Source of the DNA: Niallia circulans
GTDB taxonomy: Bacteria > Bacillota > Bacilli > Bacillales > Cytobacillaceae
Direction: 5' to 3'
DNA: 64,000 nucleotides
Assembly (NCBI RefSeq): GCF_003726095.1
Contig: NZ_CP026031.1
Coordinates: 5,111,204-5,175,203, forward strand
The first letter of the stretch is position 1, and the number at the start of each line of letters is the position of its first letter. Shown piece after piece: positions 16,951-26,221 of this stretch. The notes under the pieces are model-generated. The model had not been told where the DNA came from. It worked only from the letters and a program-made list of their open reading frames with translations, and searched no databases. The position numbers and the translations under genes were made by a program.

Positions 16951-16987
16951 TACCAATAAAACCGAATGAGTTTCATTCGTATTGGTA
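16951..16987 (+). promoter_or_regulatory. candidate TetR operator (inverted repeat)
   Basis: TACCAAT-CGAATGA and TCATTCG-ATTGGTA arms face each other around GTT. The left arm has four extra bases between its two blocks. It covers the predicted start point and ends beside the ribosome binding site, which fits autorepression by the TetR regulator. Confidence 0.6.
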
Positions 16988-16999
16988 GGAGGTCTGTTT

Positions 17000-17554
17000 T
17001 TGCATAATAGAATTATTGATGAAACAATTAGATTGATTCAAGTAAAAGGATTTAGTTTTACAGTGAGTGAGTTAGCTGCTAATTTAGGAACAAGCAAACG
17101 AACAATTTATCAATACTTTTCTTCAAAAGATCAGATTGTTGACGAGATTATCGAAAAACTTATTCATAGTATAAAGCAAAATGAACAAGAGATTGTTATG
17201 GATGAGAATACAAATGTGTTAGATAAGATTAAACTTATCCTTTGTAGTACTCCTGAAGAGTTCGGGATTATGGATATTCGCTTATTGTCCGATTTAAAAA
17301 AGCACCATTTTCAACAATGGGAGAAATTAGATATTTTCCTAAGAGAAGAATGGTCAACTGTTCTTACTTTGATGAAGCAAGGGATAAAACAAGGAAACCT
17401 TCGAGATATTAATCTAGATATCTTTATTGAGTTGTATCTAGGTGCTATAAATCAAATTTATGCTTCGCAAAGCTCATTAACAATTAAAGAAAAATTAGAA
17501 GCAGTTATGGATATATTGTTGAATGGCATTTCGAAATATAAGGAAGGTGATTAA
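17000..17554 (+). CDS. yvaF: TetR-family transcriptional repressor (YvaF-like)
   Basis: A 184-residue TetR regulator with an N-terminal DNA-binding domain (residues about 5-50; FTVSELAANLGTSKRTIYQYFSSKDQ is the helix-turn-helix) and a helical ligand-binding C-terminus. It heads a three-gene unit with an SMR exporter and a DUF5360 protein, the set known in B. subtilis as yvaF, yvaE and yvaD, so it probably represses the exporter until a toxic ligand binds. TTG at 17000 is chosen because AGGAGGT lies 6 bp upstream. A TTG at 16982 would start within the operator. The last codons overlap the next gene. Confidence 0.85.
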   Translation: MHNRIIDETIRLIQVKGFSFTVSELAANLGTSKRTIYQYFSSKDQIVDEIIEKLIHSIKQNEQEIVMDENTNVLDKIKLILCSTPEEFGIMDIRLLSDLKKHHFQQWEKLDIFLREEWSTVLTLMKQGIKQGNLRDINLDIFIELYLGAINQIYASQSSLTIKEKLEAVMDILLNGISKYKEGD

Positions 17555-17921
17555 TATTACTTGGCTATATTTATGTTTGGCAATAGTATTTGAGGTTGCT
17601 GGTACAACAAGTATGAAATTATCTGAAGGCTTAACAAAGTTATTACCAAGTATTTTATTAATATTCTTCTATCTGAACAGTTTAGTATTTTTAACGTTGG
17701 CATTAAAGACGATCGAAATCTCTGTGGCTTATGCAATCTGGTCAGGAATAGGAATCCTAATTATTTCAATTATTGGAGTATATTATTTTAATGAGAGTTT
17801 AAGTCTTGTGAAAATTACTGCGATTTTTCTTATTATAATCGGCGTTGTAACTCTTAACTTTACTGTCGATCATAGTGAAGCATCTGATCACAAGTCTCAG
17901 ATGAGCGAGAAGTTATACTAG
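17547..17921 (+). CDS. yvaE: small multidrug resistance (SMR) exporter, YvaE-like
   Basis: A protein of about 121-124 residues with four membrane helices that exports cationic drugs or guanidinium-type compounds in exchange for protons. The essential membrane-embedded glutamate is in helix 1 (LAIVFEVAGTTSMKLSEG, Glu about 16) and the helix 3 block YAIWSGIGIL is present. The start is uncertain: GTG at 17547 overlaps the yvaF stop and has poor spacing. ATT at 17556, 8 bp after AAGGAAGG, would give MTWLYLCLAIVFE and resembles the usual SMR N-terminus. SMR proteins act as dimers. Only one SMR gene is present here, suggesting a homodimer. Confidence 0.88.
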   Translation: MINITWLYLCLAIVFEVAGTTSMKLSEGLTKLLPSILLIFFYLNSLVFLTLALKTIEISVAYAIWSGIGILIISIIGVYYFNESLSLVKITAIFLIIIGVVTLNFTVDHSEASDHKSQMSEKLY

Positions 17922-18043
17922 TTATTCAAATTTTATGCTATTACCTGTAGGAATGAACTCTTATAATTGTTTATTGTAACTGTGACTACATTTGGTCTTA
18001 TTTCAGCAGTAAAGAAATATTTAAATAAGAAAGGATTTTGTTA

Positions 18044-18469
18044 ATGAAATATTTAAAGCCTTTTTTTCTCGTCACCGATATAGGCTTTATCATATATTGG
18101 ATTATTACATATTTCAGTCTTATTCCTATAGAATGGGCCTTTAAGGATTATGATAATCCCATTATTATTGCTTGGAACTGGTCGTTTTTTCCTTTAGATA
18201 TTTTCATCTCAGCAACAGGGCTCTATAGCTTATACTTATATAAGAAAACAAGTGCAAAATGGAAGCCGTATGCCTTAATTTCATTAGTGCTGACCTTTTG
18301 TTCGGGTTTGCAGGCTATTGCATTTTGGGGATTTAGTTTAGAGTTTGATATAAGCTGGTGGGCAGTAAATTTGTATTTAATGATTTACCCACTGTTTTTT
18401 ATTCCCTTTTTTATTAATAGTGACAAATCAACTTCTAAAGAGTTGCCTTGTAAAGTAGATACAGTGTAA
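18044..18469 (+). CDS. yvaD: DUF5360-family membrane protein (YvaD-like)
   Basis: A 141-residue membrane protein with four hydrophobic helices, beginning [19 protein letters not shown]. This matches the YvaD/DUF5360 family, which accompanies the SMR exporter YvaE in B. subtilis. The function is unknown. Its co-occurrence suggests a partner or accessory of the exporter. ATG at 18044 is used with AAAGGA upstream. The TTG at 18038 is too close to the ribosome binding site. The gap of about 120 bp from yvaE contains no evident terminator. Confidence 0.8.
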   Translation: MKYLKPFFLVTDIGFIIYWIITYFSLIPIEWAFKDYDNPIIIAWNWSFFPLDIFISATGLYSLYLYKKTSAKWKPYALISLVLTFCSGLQAIAFWGFSLEFDISWWAVNLYLMIYPLFFIPFFINSDKSTSKELPCKVDTV

Positions 18470-18477
18470 TTAATACC

Positions 18478-18606
18478 TACACCAAGGGTCTATATCACAT
18501 CAAGAACGTCAACAACTACCACCGAAGACTGAAAGGTTGGATACAGCTTTTTAACGGCGTGGCGACCACGTATCTGAACAACTATCTTGGTGGTTTCAAT
18601 TGTTAG
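18478..18606 (+). mobile_element. C-terminal remnant of an IS1595/ISXO2-like transposase
   Basis: This frame reads [20 protein letters not shown], then a [20 protein letters not shown] tail and a stop. That is the C-terminus typical of ISXO2-type transposases. The rest of the element and its terminal repeats are absent, so this is a dead fragment marking an old insertion. Confidence 0.7.
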
Positions 18607-18675
18607 AGAGCAATCATCATCAGCAAAATGAAGTCACTAAGAACGATATAATAGTAAAAGGGAATTAAATTCCAA

Positions 18676-19067
18676 ATGCAGAAACATATGATAAACTTAG
18701 ATTATTTAAGCTTATTGTATAAAGGGCTTTTCTTTTATTCAACTATGGGTCAGTTTTTATCTCATTCTTGGGGAAGTTTTGTTTCTTTATTCTATATACT
18801 TAATTATCCTAAGAAAGTGCTGGTAACATTATTAAAGGTATGTACAAAGATGAAGCGGAGGATATCTATGAAAAACTCCCTAATAACTTAAATATCTTAT
18901 TACTCCGTGCAACCCTTCCTAAGTCACAAGATACGTATAGGGATATAACTTCAGGCATCTTTGCACAAAAAACAGGAGCAACTGTAAATTTAGTACCTAA
19001 TGTTTCTCATATGTTACATTGGGATAATCCAGAAGTTGTCATAAAAGAGATTAGAGAAAGATGGTAG
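18676..19067 (+). pseudogene. decayed alpha/beta hydrolase
   Basis: Two frames carry the halves of one hydrolase. Positions 18676-18840 encode a nucleophile elbow (GQFLSHSWGSFVSLFYIL followed by NYPKKV) and 18840-19067 encode the C-terminal end with the catalytic histidine (NLVPNVSHMLHWDNPEVVI). The two are in different frames, and the N-terminal part and much of the cap region are missing, so no functional enzyme can be made. It lies next to a transposase remnant. Confidence 0.7.
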
Positions 19068-19120
19068 TTAGGTTATTCAACGATTGGGTGCGTTAGTTCA
19101 ATAAGACAATAAAATCAAAT

Positions 19121-19152
19121 AGAAGTTCCATTTTTATGGAACTTCCGTTTTT
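19121..19152 (+). terminator. terminator
   Basis: GAAGTTCCA and TGGAACTTC form a stem, followed by GTTTTTTC, after the decayed hydrolase. Confidence 0.75.
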
Positions 19153-19228
19153 TCTATTAATATCAACATTAAGCTTTAACAGAGCCTTAATTATAAATCT
19201 TTGATTTAAAACACTTTTATTATTGTGC

Positions 19229-19267
19229 TAAAAGATGCTTTCCTGAAAGAAGGAAAGCATCTTTTTA
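19229..19267. terminator. bidirectional terminator
   Basis: AAAAGATGCTTTCCT and AGGAAAGCATCTTTTT form a perfect stem. It also directly follows the stop of the small minus-strand frame at 19265. Confidence 0.8.
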
Positions 19268-19486
19268 TGGTTTTGAAAGCGCGTGACTATGCAGGGATTC
19301 CAGAGCTTCTAGCGAGGTAATAAAAAACCTCTTTTCACATGTAGGATAAAGTTGGTTTCCCGACCATTTTATCTCTTTTTTTATTGTATCGATTATCATT
19401 TGAACAGTTTTTGCGCTATCTGCATTATTATATAATCCAACTCGAGATTGAGTTGGTTCTTTCCATTCTAGGCACCTAGTTTCCAT
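19265..19486 (-). CDS. hypothetical protein (73 aa), doubtful
   Basis: An open frame whose stop codon is immediately followed by a strong hairpin with a T-run, as for a real gene. However, the ribosome binding site is weak and no family is recognised. The sequence is soluble and contains a KTVQMIIDTIKKEI helix. It may be a fragment of a larger lost gene. Confidence 0.3.
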   Translation of the reverse strand: METRCLEWKEPTQSRVGLYNNADSAKTVQMIIDTIKKEIKWSGNQLYPTCEKRFFITSLEALESLHSHALSKP

Positions 19487-19933
19487 CGCTTATTTTAGAG
19501 TCTTTTTATTCCAGTTTATTAATTCTGAAAGTCAGTTCACTATATAAAGACGGAGTACTCAAGAAAATGTTGAACAAATTATGCAATTGTTCGTGGTATC
19601 CATATAGAGGGGCTTGGAGGAATAAAGTTATCTTTAAGCATAGACAGTTAGGCAGAGGGCCGAAACCATTCTTTTTAAAGGGATGGATTTCCATAAACTT
19701 TTGTTAACTGTGAGGGTTGTTGTCTTTTACATGCGGCAGAAAGAAACGATCTTTAAATCAGTAGTTATACTGTTATTATTCAGCTCATTTACATGATTAA
19801 TGCTTACTATTTGAAAGAAGTGCATAGTTGGCGGAACAGGAATGATGTTATGGCAACTCGATCTCACGGTATATATAGCTTTGAACTGAGCATACTTAAA
19901 TTAGAAAAAATTTTATTGAAAAGGAGATTTTCA
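19487..19933. other. intergenic region, probably decayed DNA
   Basis: No supported gene. A plus-strand frame ending near 19707 (WRNKVIFKHRQLGRGPKPFF) and a minus-strand frame at 19506-19694 lack ribosome binding sites and known relatives. The first 47 codons in frame with the DUF3231 gene (19793-19933) lie upstream of its ribosome binding site. Confidence 0.5.
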
Positions 19934-20938
19934 ATGGAGCCAAAACATTCAGTAGGCTTATCATCAACTGAAATTGCAGGTTTGTGGGGAACTTATATAT
20001 CTGATAGCTTGTCCATCTGTCTTACAAAGCATTTCTTACATCATTCGAACTACACAGATGTTAACCCTCTAATTCAACTAACTTTAGATATATCTAAAAA
20101 ACATATAGAAGAAATAGAAAGCATATTTAAAAGTGAAGGTTTTCCTATTCCAGCGGGATTTTCAGATGATGATCTTGACCTCACAGCACCATCTTTGTTT
20201 TTTGATTTATTTTCAGTAAGCTACATCTATGGTATGAGTCGGATGGGTTTAATGAACTATAGTATACTGCTATCTAATGTTGCAAGAGAAGATATTAGAA
20301 CTTTTTTCTCTAATTGTTTGACTTCTTCATTAGACCTTTATAATAAATCAGTTGATCTGATGCTATCTAAAGGAATATATGATAGACCAACAATGATTCC
20401 ATATCCTGATTCAGTCGAGTTTGTTACTAAAGAAGGCCTACTGTCTAAATTTATTGAACCAAAACGGCCACTAAATGTACTTGAAATTTCTGAAATGTTT
20501 TTTAACATTGAAAGGAACTATTTTGGTTTAATCTTACTCACAGGTTTTATTCAAGTTGTAAAAGATAAAAAGATAAAAAATTATTTAATTAAAGGAAAAG
20601 AGTTAGCTAAAAAACAAATACGCTTTCTGAATGATGCCTTAATTAAAGATGATTTACTTGGCACTATCATGATTAATACCGAAGTTTCAACTTCTACTAT
20701 ATCTCCATTTTCGGAAAAGTTAATTATGAACCTTGTAACCACGCTTAATACGCAAGGGTTGACCTATATTGGGCATGCATTATCTATCACATCACGAATT
20801 GACCTGTCTACTGAATATTTGAAATTAATTCCTGAAATTTTGAAGTTTGGAAAGGATGGGGCTGATATTTTAATGGACAGGGGATGGATGGAGGAACCAC
20901 CACATGCCCCAAATAGAAAAGAATTAGGGGGATATTAA
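19934..20938 (+). CDS. DUF3231-family protein
   Basis: A 334-residue, almost wholly helical protein of the DUF3231 family, which is common in multiple copies in Bacillaceae and is usually described as ferritin-like and in some cases linked to spore coats. Two similar halves can be seen: each has a TEIAGLWGTYISD or LEISEMFFNIERNY opening and a later RKIEL-like helix, so the protein may be an internal duplication. AAGGAGAT 7 bp before the ATG at 19934 fixes the start. A monocistronic layout is suggested by a terminator just downstream. Confidence 0.85.
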   Translation: MEPKHSVGLSSTEIAGLWGTYISDSLSICLTKHFLHHSNYTDVNPLIQLTLDISKKHIEEIESIFKSEGFPIPAGFSDDDLDLTAPSLFFDLFSVSYIYGMSRMGLMNYSILLSNVAREDIRTFFSNCLTSSLDLYNKSVDLMLSKGIYDRPTMIPYPDSVEFVTKEGLLSKFIEPKRPLNVLEISEMFFNIERNYFGLILLTGFIQVVKDKKIKNYLIKGKELAKKQIRFLNDALIKDDLLGTIMINTEVSTSTISPFSEKLIMNLVTTLNTQGLTYIGHALSITSRIDLSTEYLKLIPEILKFGKDGADILMDRGWMEEPPHAPNRKELGGY

Positions 20939-20945
20939 AACGAGG

Positions 20946-20977
20946 AGCGTTGTTGATCTCAGTTCAACAACGCTTTT
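20946..20977 (+). terminator. terminator after the DUF3231 gene
   Basis: AGCGTTGTTGA and TCAACAACGCT pair around TCTCAGT, followed by TTTTG. Confidence 0.85.
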
Positions 20978-21327
20978 GTGTTAATGTAAGCTGTATCATT
21001 TTTCTTTATTGGAATAACGGGGCATTTAGTACAAAATTTTTTATGATATTATAAGAAATAAATCTGCAAATTGAGGTAAGAGATGATTAATTCTGCTGAA
21101 GAATATTTGTTAGATTAAGAATTGGTGAACATGGATGGAAACCCGAGAGTTGCTATGGGGAATTTTAGTTGGATAGCGAAATTTAGAATCGTTACGAGGC
21201 AACAAATCGAAGCATTTAGCGCGTATACATTGCGAAGAGGATCCTCTCTTAGAGATCTGCATACTGCTATTCAACTATGACGGATCATTAATATATTTTG
21301 AAAGATAAATTGTGGAGGACAGAAAAA
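20978..21327. other. intergenic region with possible HEAT-protein remnant
   Basis: A start with ribosome-binding-like GAGGTAAGAG near 21084 gives MINSAEEYLLD and then a stop. A shift of frame continues RLRIGEHGWKPESCYGEF. The opening recalls small HEAT-repeat proteins of Bacillus, but the similarity is weak. No intact gene is present. Confidence 0.3.
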
Positions 21328-22275
21328 ATGAATAAAACTGAGCGGCAGCTTGCAATCACGCTTGAATTACAGCGAAGCAAAACGCTGAGGGCAGAAGACT
21401 TAGCTTCTCAATTTGAGACAAGTGTCCGTACGATATATAGGGACATTCAAGCACTAAGTGAGGCTGGGGTTCCGATTTTAGGCGCTCCTGGTCTGGGTTA
21501 TTCCTTAATGGAAGGATATTTTCTGCCCCCGGTTAGTTTTACAGCAGAAGAGGCAGTATCTCTGCTCATGGGAGCTGATTTTATTGAACAAAGGTTGGAT
21601 ACTGATTACGGTATTTATGCTAAGACTGCTAAAAGAAAAATCGAGGCTACTTTATCGGAATCAGTCCGCAACCAATCAACACTTGTTCGGGAAACCATGC
21701 GACTGCTTCATGTAGGTGAACCATCAACTGAAGATAGGGTAAGAACTTATCTTAATCAAGTTCGTGACGCAATATTGAAACAATGCAAAATCAGTTTTGT
21801 GTATATCAAAAATATGCCAGGAACGGATGGGAAGCGGAAAAATAAGCGTAAGGTTTCTCCATATGGATTAACACTAGTCCATGGAAATTGGATATTAATC
21901 GCACACTGTGATTTGAGACAAGATATACGTCATTTTCGCTTGTCACGGATGACTGAACTTTCTGTGTTGGAGGAACGATTTCTTTTGCCAAATAATTTTG
22001 ACCTAAGCAGCTATCGGCCACCTGACAATCGAGATGAAAAAATCTTAATTAGGGCAACCCCAGAAATCGCCGACAAGATTATAGAGGCAGTTAATTTTTA
22101 TATTGATACCTTTGAGGAGCGGGAGAAGGAGGTTATCTTTCAATTTCGTGTTCGATATCCGGAGGAAATATTGCATTTTTTACTTGGCTTTGGCGAAGAT
22201 ATCGAGGTGATTGAACCGAAATCTTTGCGTCACAAGATTCGAGAAGTAGCGAGAAAAATTTTAGAACACTACTGA
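21328..22275 (+). CDS. WYL-domain helix-turn-helix regulator (YafY/YobV type)
   Basis: A 315-residue regulator with an N-terminal HTH_11/DeoR-like domain (residues 1-60; LQRSKTLRAEDLASQFETSV followed by TIYRD) and a WYL effector domain in the second half (VSPYGLTLVHGNWILIAHCDLRQDIRHFRLSRM). A WCX-type C-terminal extension follows (LIRATPEIADKI to the end). The family senses small molecules or nucleic acids and often represses a neighbour. GGAGGA precedes the ATG at 21328. The DinB gene follows after a terminator, 67 bp away, and may be its target. Confidence 0.88.
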   Translation: MNKTERQLAITLELQRSKTLRAEDLASQFETSVRTIYRDIQALSEAGVPILGAPGLGYSLMEGYFLPPVSFTAEEAVSLLMGADFIEQRLDTDYGIYAKTAKRKIEATLSESVRNQSTLVRETMRLLHVGEPSTEDRVRTYLNQVRDAILKQCKISFVYIKNMPGTDGKRKNKRKVSPYGLTLVHGNWILIAHCDLRQDIRHFRLSRMTELSVLEERFLLPNNFDLSSYRPPDNRDEKILIRATPEIADKIIEAVNFYIDTFEEREKEVIFQFRVRYPEEILHFLLGFGEDIEVIEPKSLRHKIREVARKILEHY

Positions 22276-22301
22276 CATACAGCTGTCAGTAGTGTTTTTT
22301 T
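22266..22301 (+). terminator. terminator after the WYL regulator
   Basis: CACTACTGACA and TGTCAGTAGTG pair around TACAGC, followed by seven T. Confidence 0.9.
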
Positions 22302-22342
22302 ATACTATGAATATATCAAAATGATGAGGAGTTGCTAGAAGG

Positions 22343-22882
22343 ATGAGTAGTACAAAGGAAGTTTTGAAGTCATTTGAATTTACAGTCGAAAAATATTTGG
22401 AAGAACTAAAAAAACTCAATATGGAGAAATTAAATAGAAAGTTGAACGAGGAAGATTGGTCCATTGGACAGATGTATGTACATTTAATTCAATCAGCTTT
22501 TATTCATCTGCATAATGCCGAGCAATGTTTAGATGGCAGCGAATCGACATTGAATCCAGCGATGGAAAAAACGGAGCAGGGGAAGGCAGTGTTTAAAATA
22601 GAACAATTTCCTGCCGTTCGTATTAAGGTCCCTGCTTCGCCGAATTATACTCCGCAACCACCCGAGAGCATGGAGTACCTGGTAGATGGGCTTCATAGGG
22701 TTGTAGAACGGATGAGGAATATGGAGTCAATTTTACATCAATCGGTCGTAAGTAATAAGATGCTTCATCCGGCATTTGGTGCATTAAACGCACAGGAGTG
22801 GTTTTTGTTGATTGTAATGCATTACAGACATCATTTCTTACAACTAGATCGGCTGAAAACGAGTTTAGCAGTTGAGGAATAG
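22343..22882 (+). CDS. DinB-superfamily protein
   Basis: A 179-residue four-helix-bundle protein of the DinB/YfiT-like superfamily. Metal-binding histidines are apparent in YVHLIQSAF (about 47) and in the C-terminal HYRHHFLQLDRL. Members include thiol-S-transferases using bacillithiol as well as uncharacterised proteins, and no specific reaction can be assigned. The start ATG has AGAAGG upstream. It follows the WYL regulator, with which it may form a functional pair. Confidence 0.8.
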   Translation: MSSTKEVLKSFEFTVEKYLEELKKLNMEKLNRKLNEEDWSIGQMYVHLIQSAFIHLHNAEQCLDGSESTLNPAMEKTEQGKAVFKIEQFPAVRIKVPASPNYTPQPPESMEYLVDGLHRVVERMRNMESILHQSVVSNKMLHPAFGALNAQEWFLLIVMHYRHHFLQLDRLKTSLAVEE

Positions 22883-23179
22883 GGGATTGGGGCATGGCGG
22901 ATAAATGAAAAAGCTTAAGTGATGGGAACTAACAAAGCGTTATGAAACATTGTAGCATTACATTATCTTCATTATTATTAATAATTTTAGGGTATGTTTC
23001 TTCTGAACTATTCTCCAACGCAATTTGTTAAAAGGTGTGGTTGCTAGCAGATGCAAGGACTGATAGTGTAAATCTTTTCCTTTATATTTTCGATTATAAA
23101 AAAAGAATTGTAAATATTTTTATAATAAATTATTCTTTATTACATCAATATTGATTAATAATTTATCGAAAGGAATGTA
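22883..23179. other. intergenic region
   Basis: AT-rich with no gene, RNA motif or clear terminator seen. Confidence 0.5.
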
Positions 23180-24181
23180 TTGATATATTTGACGTCAATG
23201 TGTCAATACGAAAAGATAATTATGAATAATAATCCGATTTATAATCTTGAGGATTTAATAAAAAAAGAATATTCAAATATAGCATGCATTATTGTTAAAA
23301 AAGACGGAAGTTTGGTTTATGAAAAATATTTTGATGGATATACCAAAGAGGATGTATTGCATATAGCATCTGTAACAAAGAGTATAATATCAATTCTTAT
23401 TGGTATCGCAATTGATAAAGGATATATTAAAAATATAGATCAAAAAGTATTAGAATTTTTTCCGGATTATACAATTAGGCGGGGCGAAAAGACAATACAA
23501 AATATAACAATACAAAATATGTTGACAATGACTGCTCCATATAAATATAAGTCAGAGCCTTATACAAAAATTTACAAAAGTGATGACTGGGTAAAAGCTG
23601 CATTGGATTTGCTAGGGGGAAAAGGCAGTATTGGAGAGTATAAATATTCTACCGTTGGCACACATATTTTATCAGGAGTTCTTACAAATGCAACTGGTCA
23701 ATCTGTGCTTGATTTCGCTTCAGAAACCTTGTTTAAGCCGCTTGGCATCACAGCTCCCATTAATACGACTATACAAAATAAAGATGATTATTTCACTTTT
23801 CTTAAGGATAAATGTGTAACTGGTTGGATAGTAGATCCTACAGGCGTAAACACCGCTGGATGGGGCCTTACCTTAACACCACGGGATATGGGGAAAATTG
23901 GGGAGTTATATTTAAAGGGGGGTGTATTGAACGGAAAACAAATCCTTTCCTCTAAATGGATAGAGGAAAGCACAAAGGAGAAAAGCCGGTGGGGAGAGTT
24001 GTCCTATGGTTACTTGTGGTGGATACTTGATGATTGTTACGCTGCTTTAGGTGATGGTGGAAATGTAATTTTCATTAACCCTAAAAAGGAAATGGTAGTC
24101 ACGATTGCATCCCGCTTTATGCCACGTGCCAAGGATAGAATTGAATTGATTAGAAAGTACATTATGCCATTGTTCGAATAG
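23180..24181 (+). CDS. beta-lactamase-related serine hydrolase (class C type)
   Basis: A 333-residue enzyme of the class C beta-lactamase / penicillin-binding esterase superfamily (D-aminopeptidase, esterase EstB and related). The catalytic SxxK is in IASVTKSI and the YxN-like motif is KYSTVGTHILS, where the Asn position is altered, as in esterase members. A late GDGGNVIFI segment takes the KTG/HxG place. There is no signal peptide, so it is probably cytosolic and less likely to act on the cell wall. The start is uncertain: TTG at 23180 has AAGGA 5 bp upstream. ATG at 23198 or 23222 would shorten the protein by 6 or 14 residues. Confidence 0.82.
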   Translation: MIYLTSMCQYEKIIMNNNPIYNLEDLIKKEYSNIACIIVKKDGSLVYEKYFDGYTKEDVLHIASVTKSIISILIGIAIDKGYIKNIDQKVLEFFPDYTIRRGEKTIQNITIQNMLTMTAPYKYKSEPYTKIYKSDDWVKAALDLLGGKGSIGEYKYSTVGTHILSGVLTNATGQSVLDFASETLFKPLGITAPINTTIQNKDDYFTFLKDKCVTGWIVDPTGVNTAGWGLTLTPRDMGKIGELYLKGGVLNGKQILSSKWIEESTKEKSRWGELSYGYLWWILDDCYAALGDGGNVIFINPKKEMVVTIASRFMPRAKDRIELIRKYIMPLFE

Positions 24182-24789
24182 AGTCAAGCATTATATTTAA
24201 ACGGCTGTTTCTTATATTAAAGATCAGCTGTCAATTTGGCAGCTGATTTTATTTTGCTAGGAACAGCATACATGTAATAAGTAGTATCTTCCTTATGGTA
24301 GAAAAGGGAAGGTTAGTAGAAAAAGAAAAGCTGAAAAATAGCACGACCACTTATAATGGTTGATATTTTTAACAAGAGTTATTTATAACCATTTTGTTCT
24401 TGATTCAAAGGTTTATGTCTTTGTGCAGAATCTATTTTATGACTTAAAAGGAACGCCGGTGATAGATTCATTTTTAGAATAAACATAATGAAATGATGAT
24501 TATTAATACAGCAATATGTCTCATCAATAGGTTTTACTGTATTAATCTGCTATCAACAGTTAACGAGAGTCTTATTAATGTAGAGGGCTGTCCTAATGAC
24601 ATGGAATCATCAATGAAGCTTTCCAAAGATGGGACAGAACTAGTTAAAACTTTTATTGAATAATTATATGAGTCAGCCAGGCGATGACATTCAATAACAT
24701 TAGAATTATTTTTGCAGAACTCAACAAATTGTTCACACTTAGAAGTAATTATGAAAAATGCAACAAGGGACTCAATAATAATTCTTTAG
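24182..24789. other. long intergenic stretch, decayed
   Basis: Stops in every frame and no ribosome binding site before any frame longer than 30 codons. A GCTGTCAATTTGGCAGC inverted repeat followed by TGATTTTATTTT near 24225-24255 may end the serine hydrolase transcript. Otherwise nothing was recognised. Confidence 0.5.
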
Positions 24790-25144
24790 CATACATTTGT
24801 ACACAAGAATGTACTTTTTGTAAGGAATGTACATTGCATATAAATTATGTATGACCTAACTGTGGAGGAGAATTCCAAACATATAGAACATTTAGTAATT
24901 ATGGGTTGTGAAACCCAACATTGTATAGATAGTGCTTTCCGGACAGCAACTATAAGTGGTTTTGATGTAACGTTAGTAGGTGATGGACACTCTACTTTGG
25001 GCAATGAATGATGTAATAAATGAAGAACAAATCATCAAGCACCATAATACAACTCTTCATGGACATTACAATGTGGAACACTTTTCAGTTATTAGAAATT
25101 CAACGGATGACCTGTTTCAACCAATTCATGATTCATTTAGGTAA
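24790..25144 (+). pseudogene. decayed isochorismatase-family cysteine hydrolase
   Basis: The C-terminal half of a cysteine hydrolase is readable. From 24847 one frame gives EHLVIMGCETQHCIDSAF, then RTATISGFDVTLVGDGHST, and a stop. This block contains the family's catalytic Cys (GCETQHCI). A frame change near 25008 continues INEEQIIKHHNTTLHGHYN and then VEHFSVIRNSTDDLFQP to the stop at 25142-25144. The N-terminal half with the catalytic Asp is missing or unrecognisable. It is a broken gene, perhaps once a nicotinamidase-like or isochorismatase-like hydrolase. Confidence 0.75.
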
Positions 25145-25468
25145 AATCTAGTAATTTATCTCAACTATACAAGAACCCTGATTTTAAAAGAAAATAGGTT
25201 TTTTTGTATAATTGTTATACATTTTTTTACGTTGTAGTCATTTTTTAATGGTACAAACAAACAGGGGATTTCCTTATATAATAGGAAGTCCTTTTCTTAT
25301 GGTAGTTATTCTCTTTGTGTTGCAATCAGGCTCTTACAATGGAGGATGAATTTCTCCTCGTTATGATTATTGATAAATTCATTACTATAAATTTTAAAAT
25401 TTGATCAATCCATTGACTGTGTGGTAGCCACATAGTTTATGCTATTGATATCAAAGGAGGAGAGTAGG
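25145..25468. other. intergenic region upstream of a MerR operon
   Basis: GGGATTTCC...GGAAGTCCTTTTCTT near 25263-25300 forms a weak hairpin. No gene is seen. The operon promoter is presumably in the last 100 bp, but I could not fix its hexamers. Confidence 0.4.
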
Positions 25469-26221
25469 ATGCAATATTTAACAAGCGGGGAATTAGCTAA
25501 ATTACTTAACATAACGAAATATTTGCTTCGGCATTATGAAGAACAACAATTAATACAGCCTGCATTTATTGATGGGAATGGTTATCATATGTATGGCGAA
25601 TCAGAAGTATATGCTATGTCCCATCTTTTGCTGCTAAGAGAATTAGGTTTTTCTATAAAAGAAATAAAAAGTATTTTGGATAAGGAAATGAATTATGAAG
25701 AAGCTTTATCAGATGTGCTGTTAAAAGTAGAAAACGACATTAAGCATCTTAATAGACTAAAAGAAAATGTTCAAACAGTATTAGAGCTTAAGCAAAAAGA
25801 GACATATAAGTTAAATATAGAAGATAAAGAAGAACGGTGTTTTACTTTTCTAGATGATAAATTTGTAGATGATTCATACAATATTAAGTTAAAAAAGTTA
25901 GCAAACTGGAAAGATGGCTCTATAAAGATTTTGGATGAAATCTCTTATTTAATTCTGGAGGATGGAAGTAAGGTCAAAGTAATGTATGAATCAAGCAAGC
26001 TAGAAGGAGATTATCTCTTCTCAGCAGGAACCTATTATTGTAAGCGGATATGTATAGAAAATGAGCAAGAGTTGCTTCAAGAAATCGAGCATTTTTATGA
26101 TGAGCTTGCTGGGAGAGATGCCAAATATGAAGATCCATTGTTATTAACCGAAGAAGTTCAGTTATCCGCTTTCTATAAGGAAGCAATGGTATATAGCTTA
26201 GAGGTAAGGCGAAATGCATAG
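25469..26221 (+). CDS. MerR-family transcriptional regulator
   Basis: A 250-residue regulator with the MerR winged helix at the N-terminus (LTSGELAKLLNITKYLLRHY, residues 4-24) and a dimerising coiled coil around 75-125 (ALSDVLLKVENDIKHLNRL). Its C-terminal 120 residues form an unrecognised effector domain. AAGGAGGAGAG before the ATG at 25469 fixes the start. It overlaps the downstream GNAT gene by 8 bp, and that gene overlaps a hydrolase gene, giving a tight three-gene operon that it probably autoregulates. Confidence 0.87.
   Translation: MQYLTSGELAKLLNITKYLLRHYEEQQLIQPAFIDGNGYHMYGESEVYAMSHLLLLRELGFSIKEIKSILDKEMNYEEALSDVLLKVENDIKHLNRLKENVQTVLELKQKETYKLNIEDKEERCFTFLDDKFVDDSYNIKLKKLANWKDGSIKILDEISYLILEDGSKVKVMYESSKLEGDYLFSAGTYYCKRICIENEQELLQEIEHFYDELAGRDAKYEDPLLLTEEVQLSAFYKEAMVYSLEVRRNA

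Noticed and set aside
19506..19694. 62-codon minus-strand frame
   Set aside because: No ribosome binding site, no known relatives; likely chance in decayed DNA.
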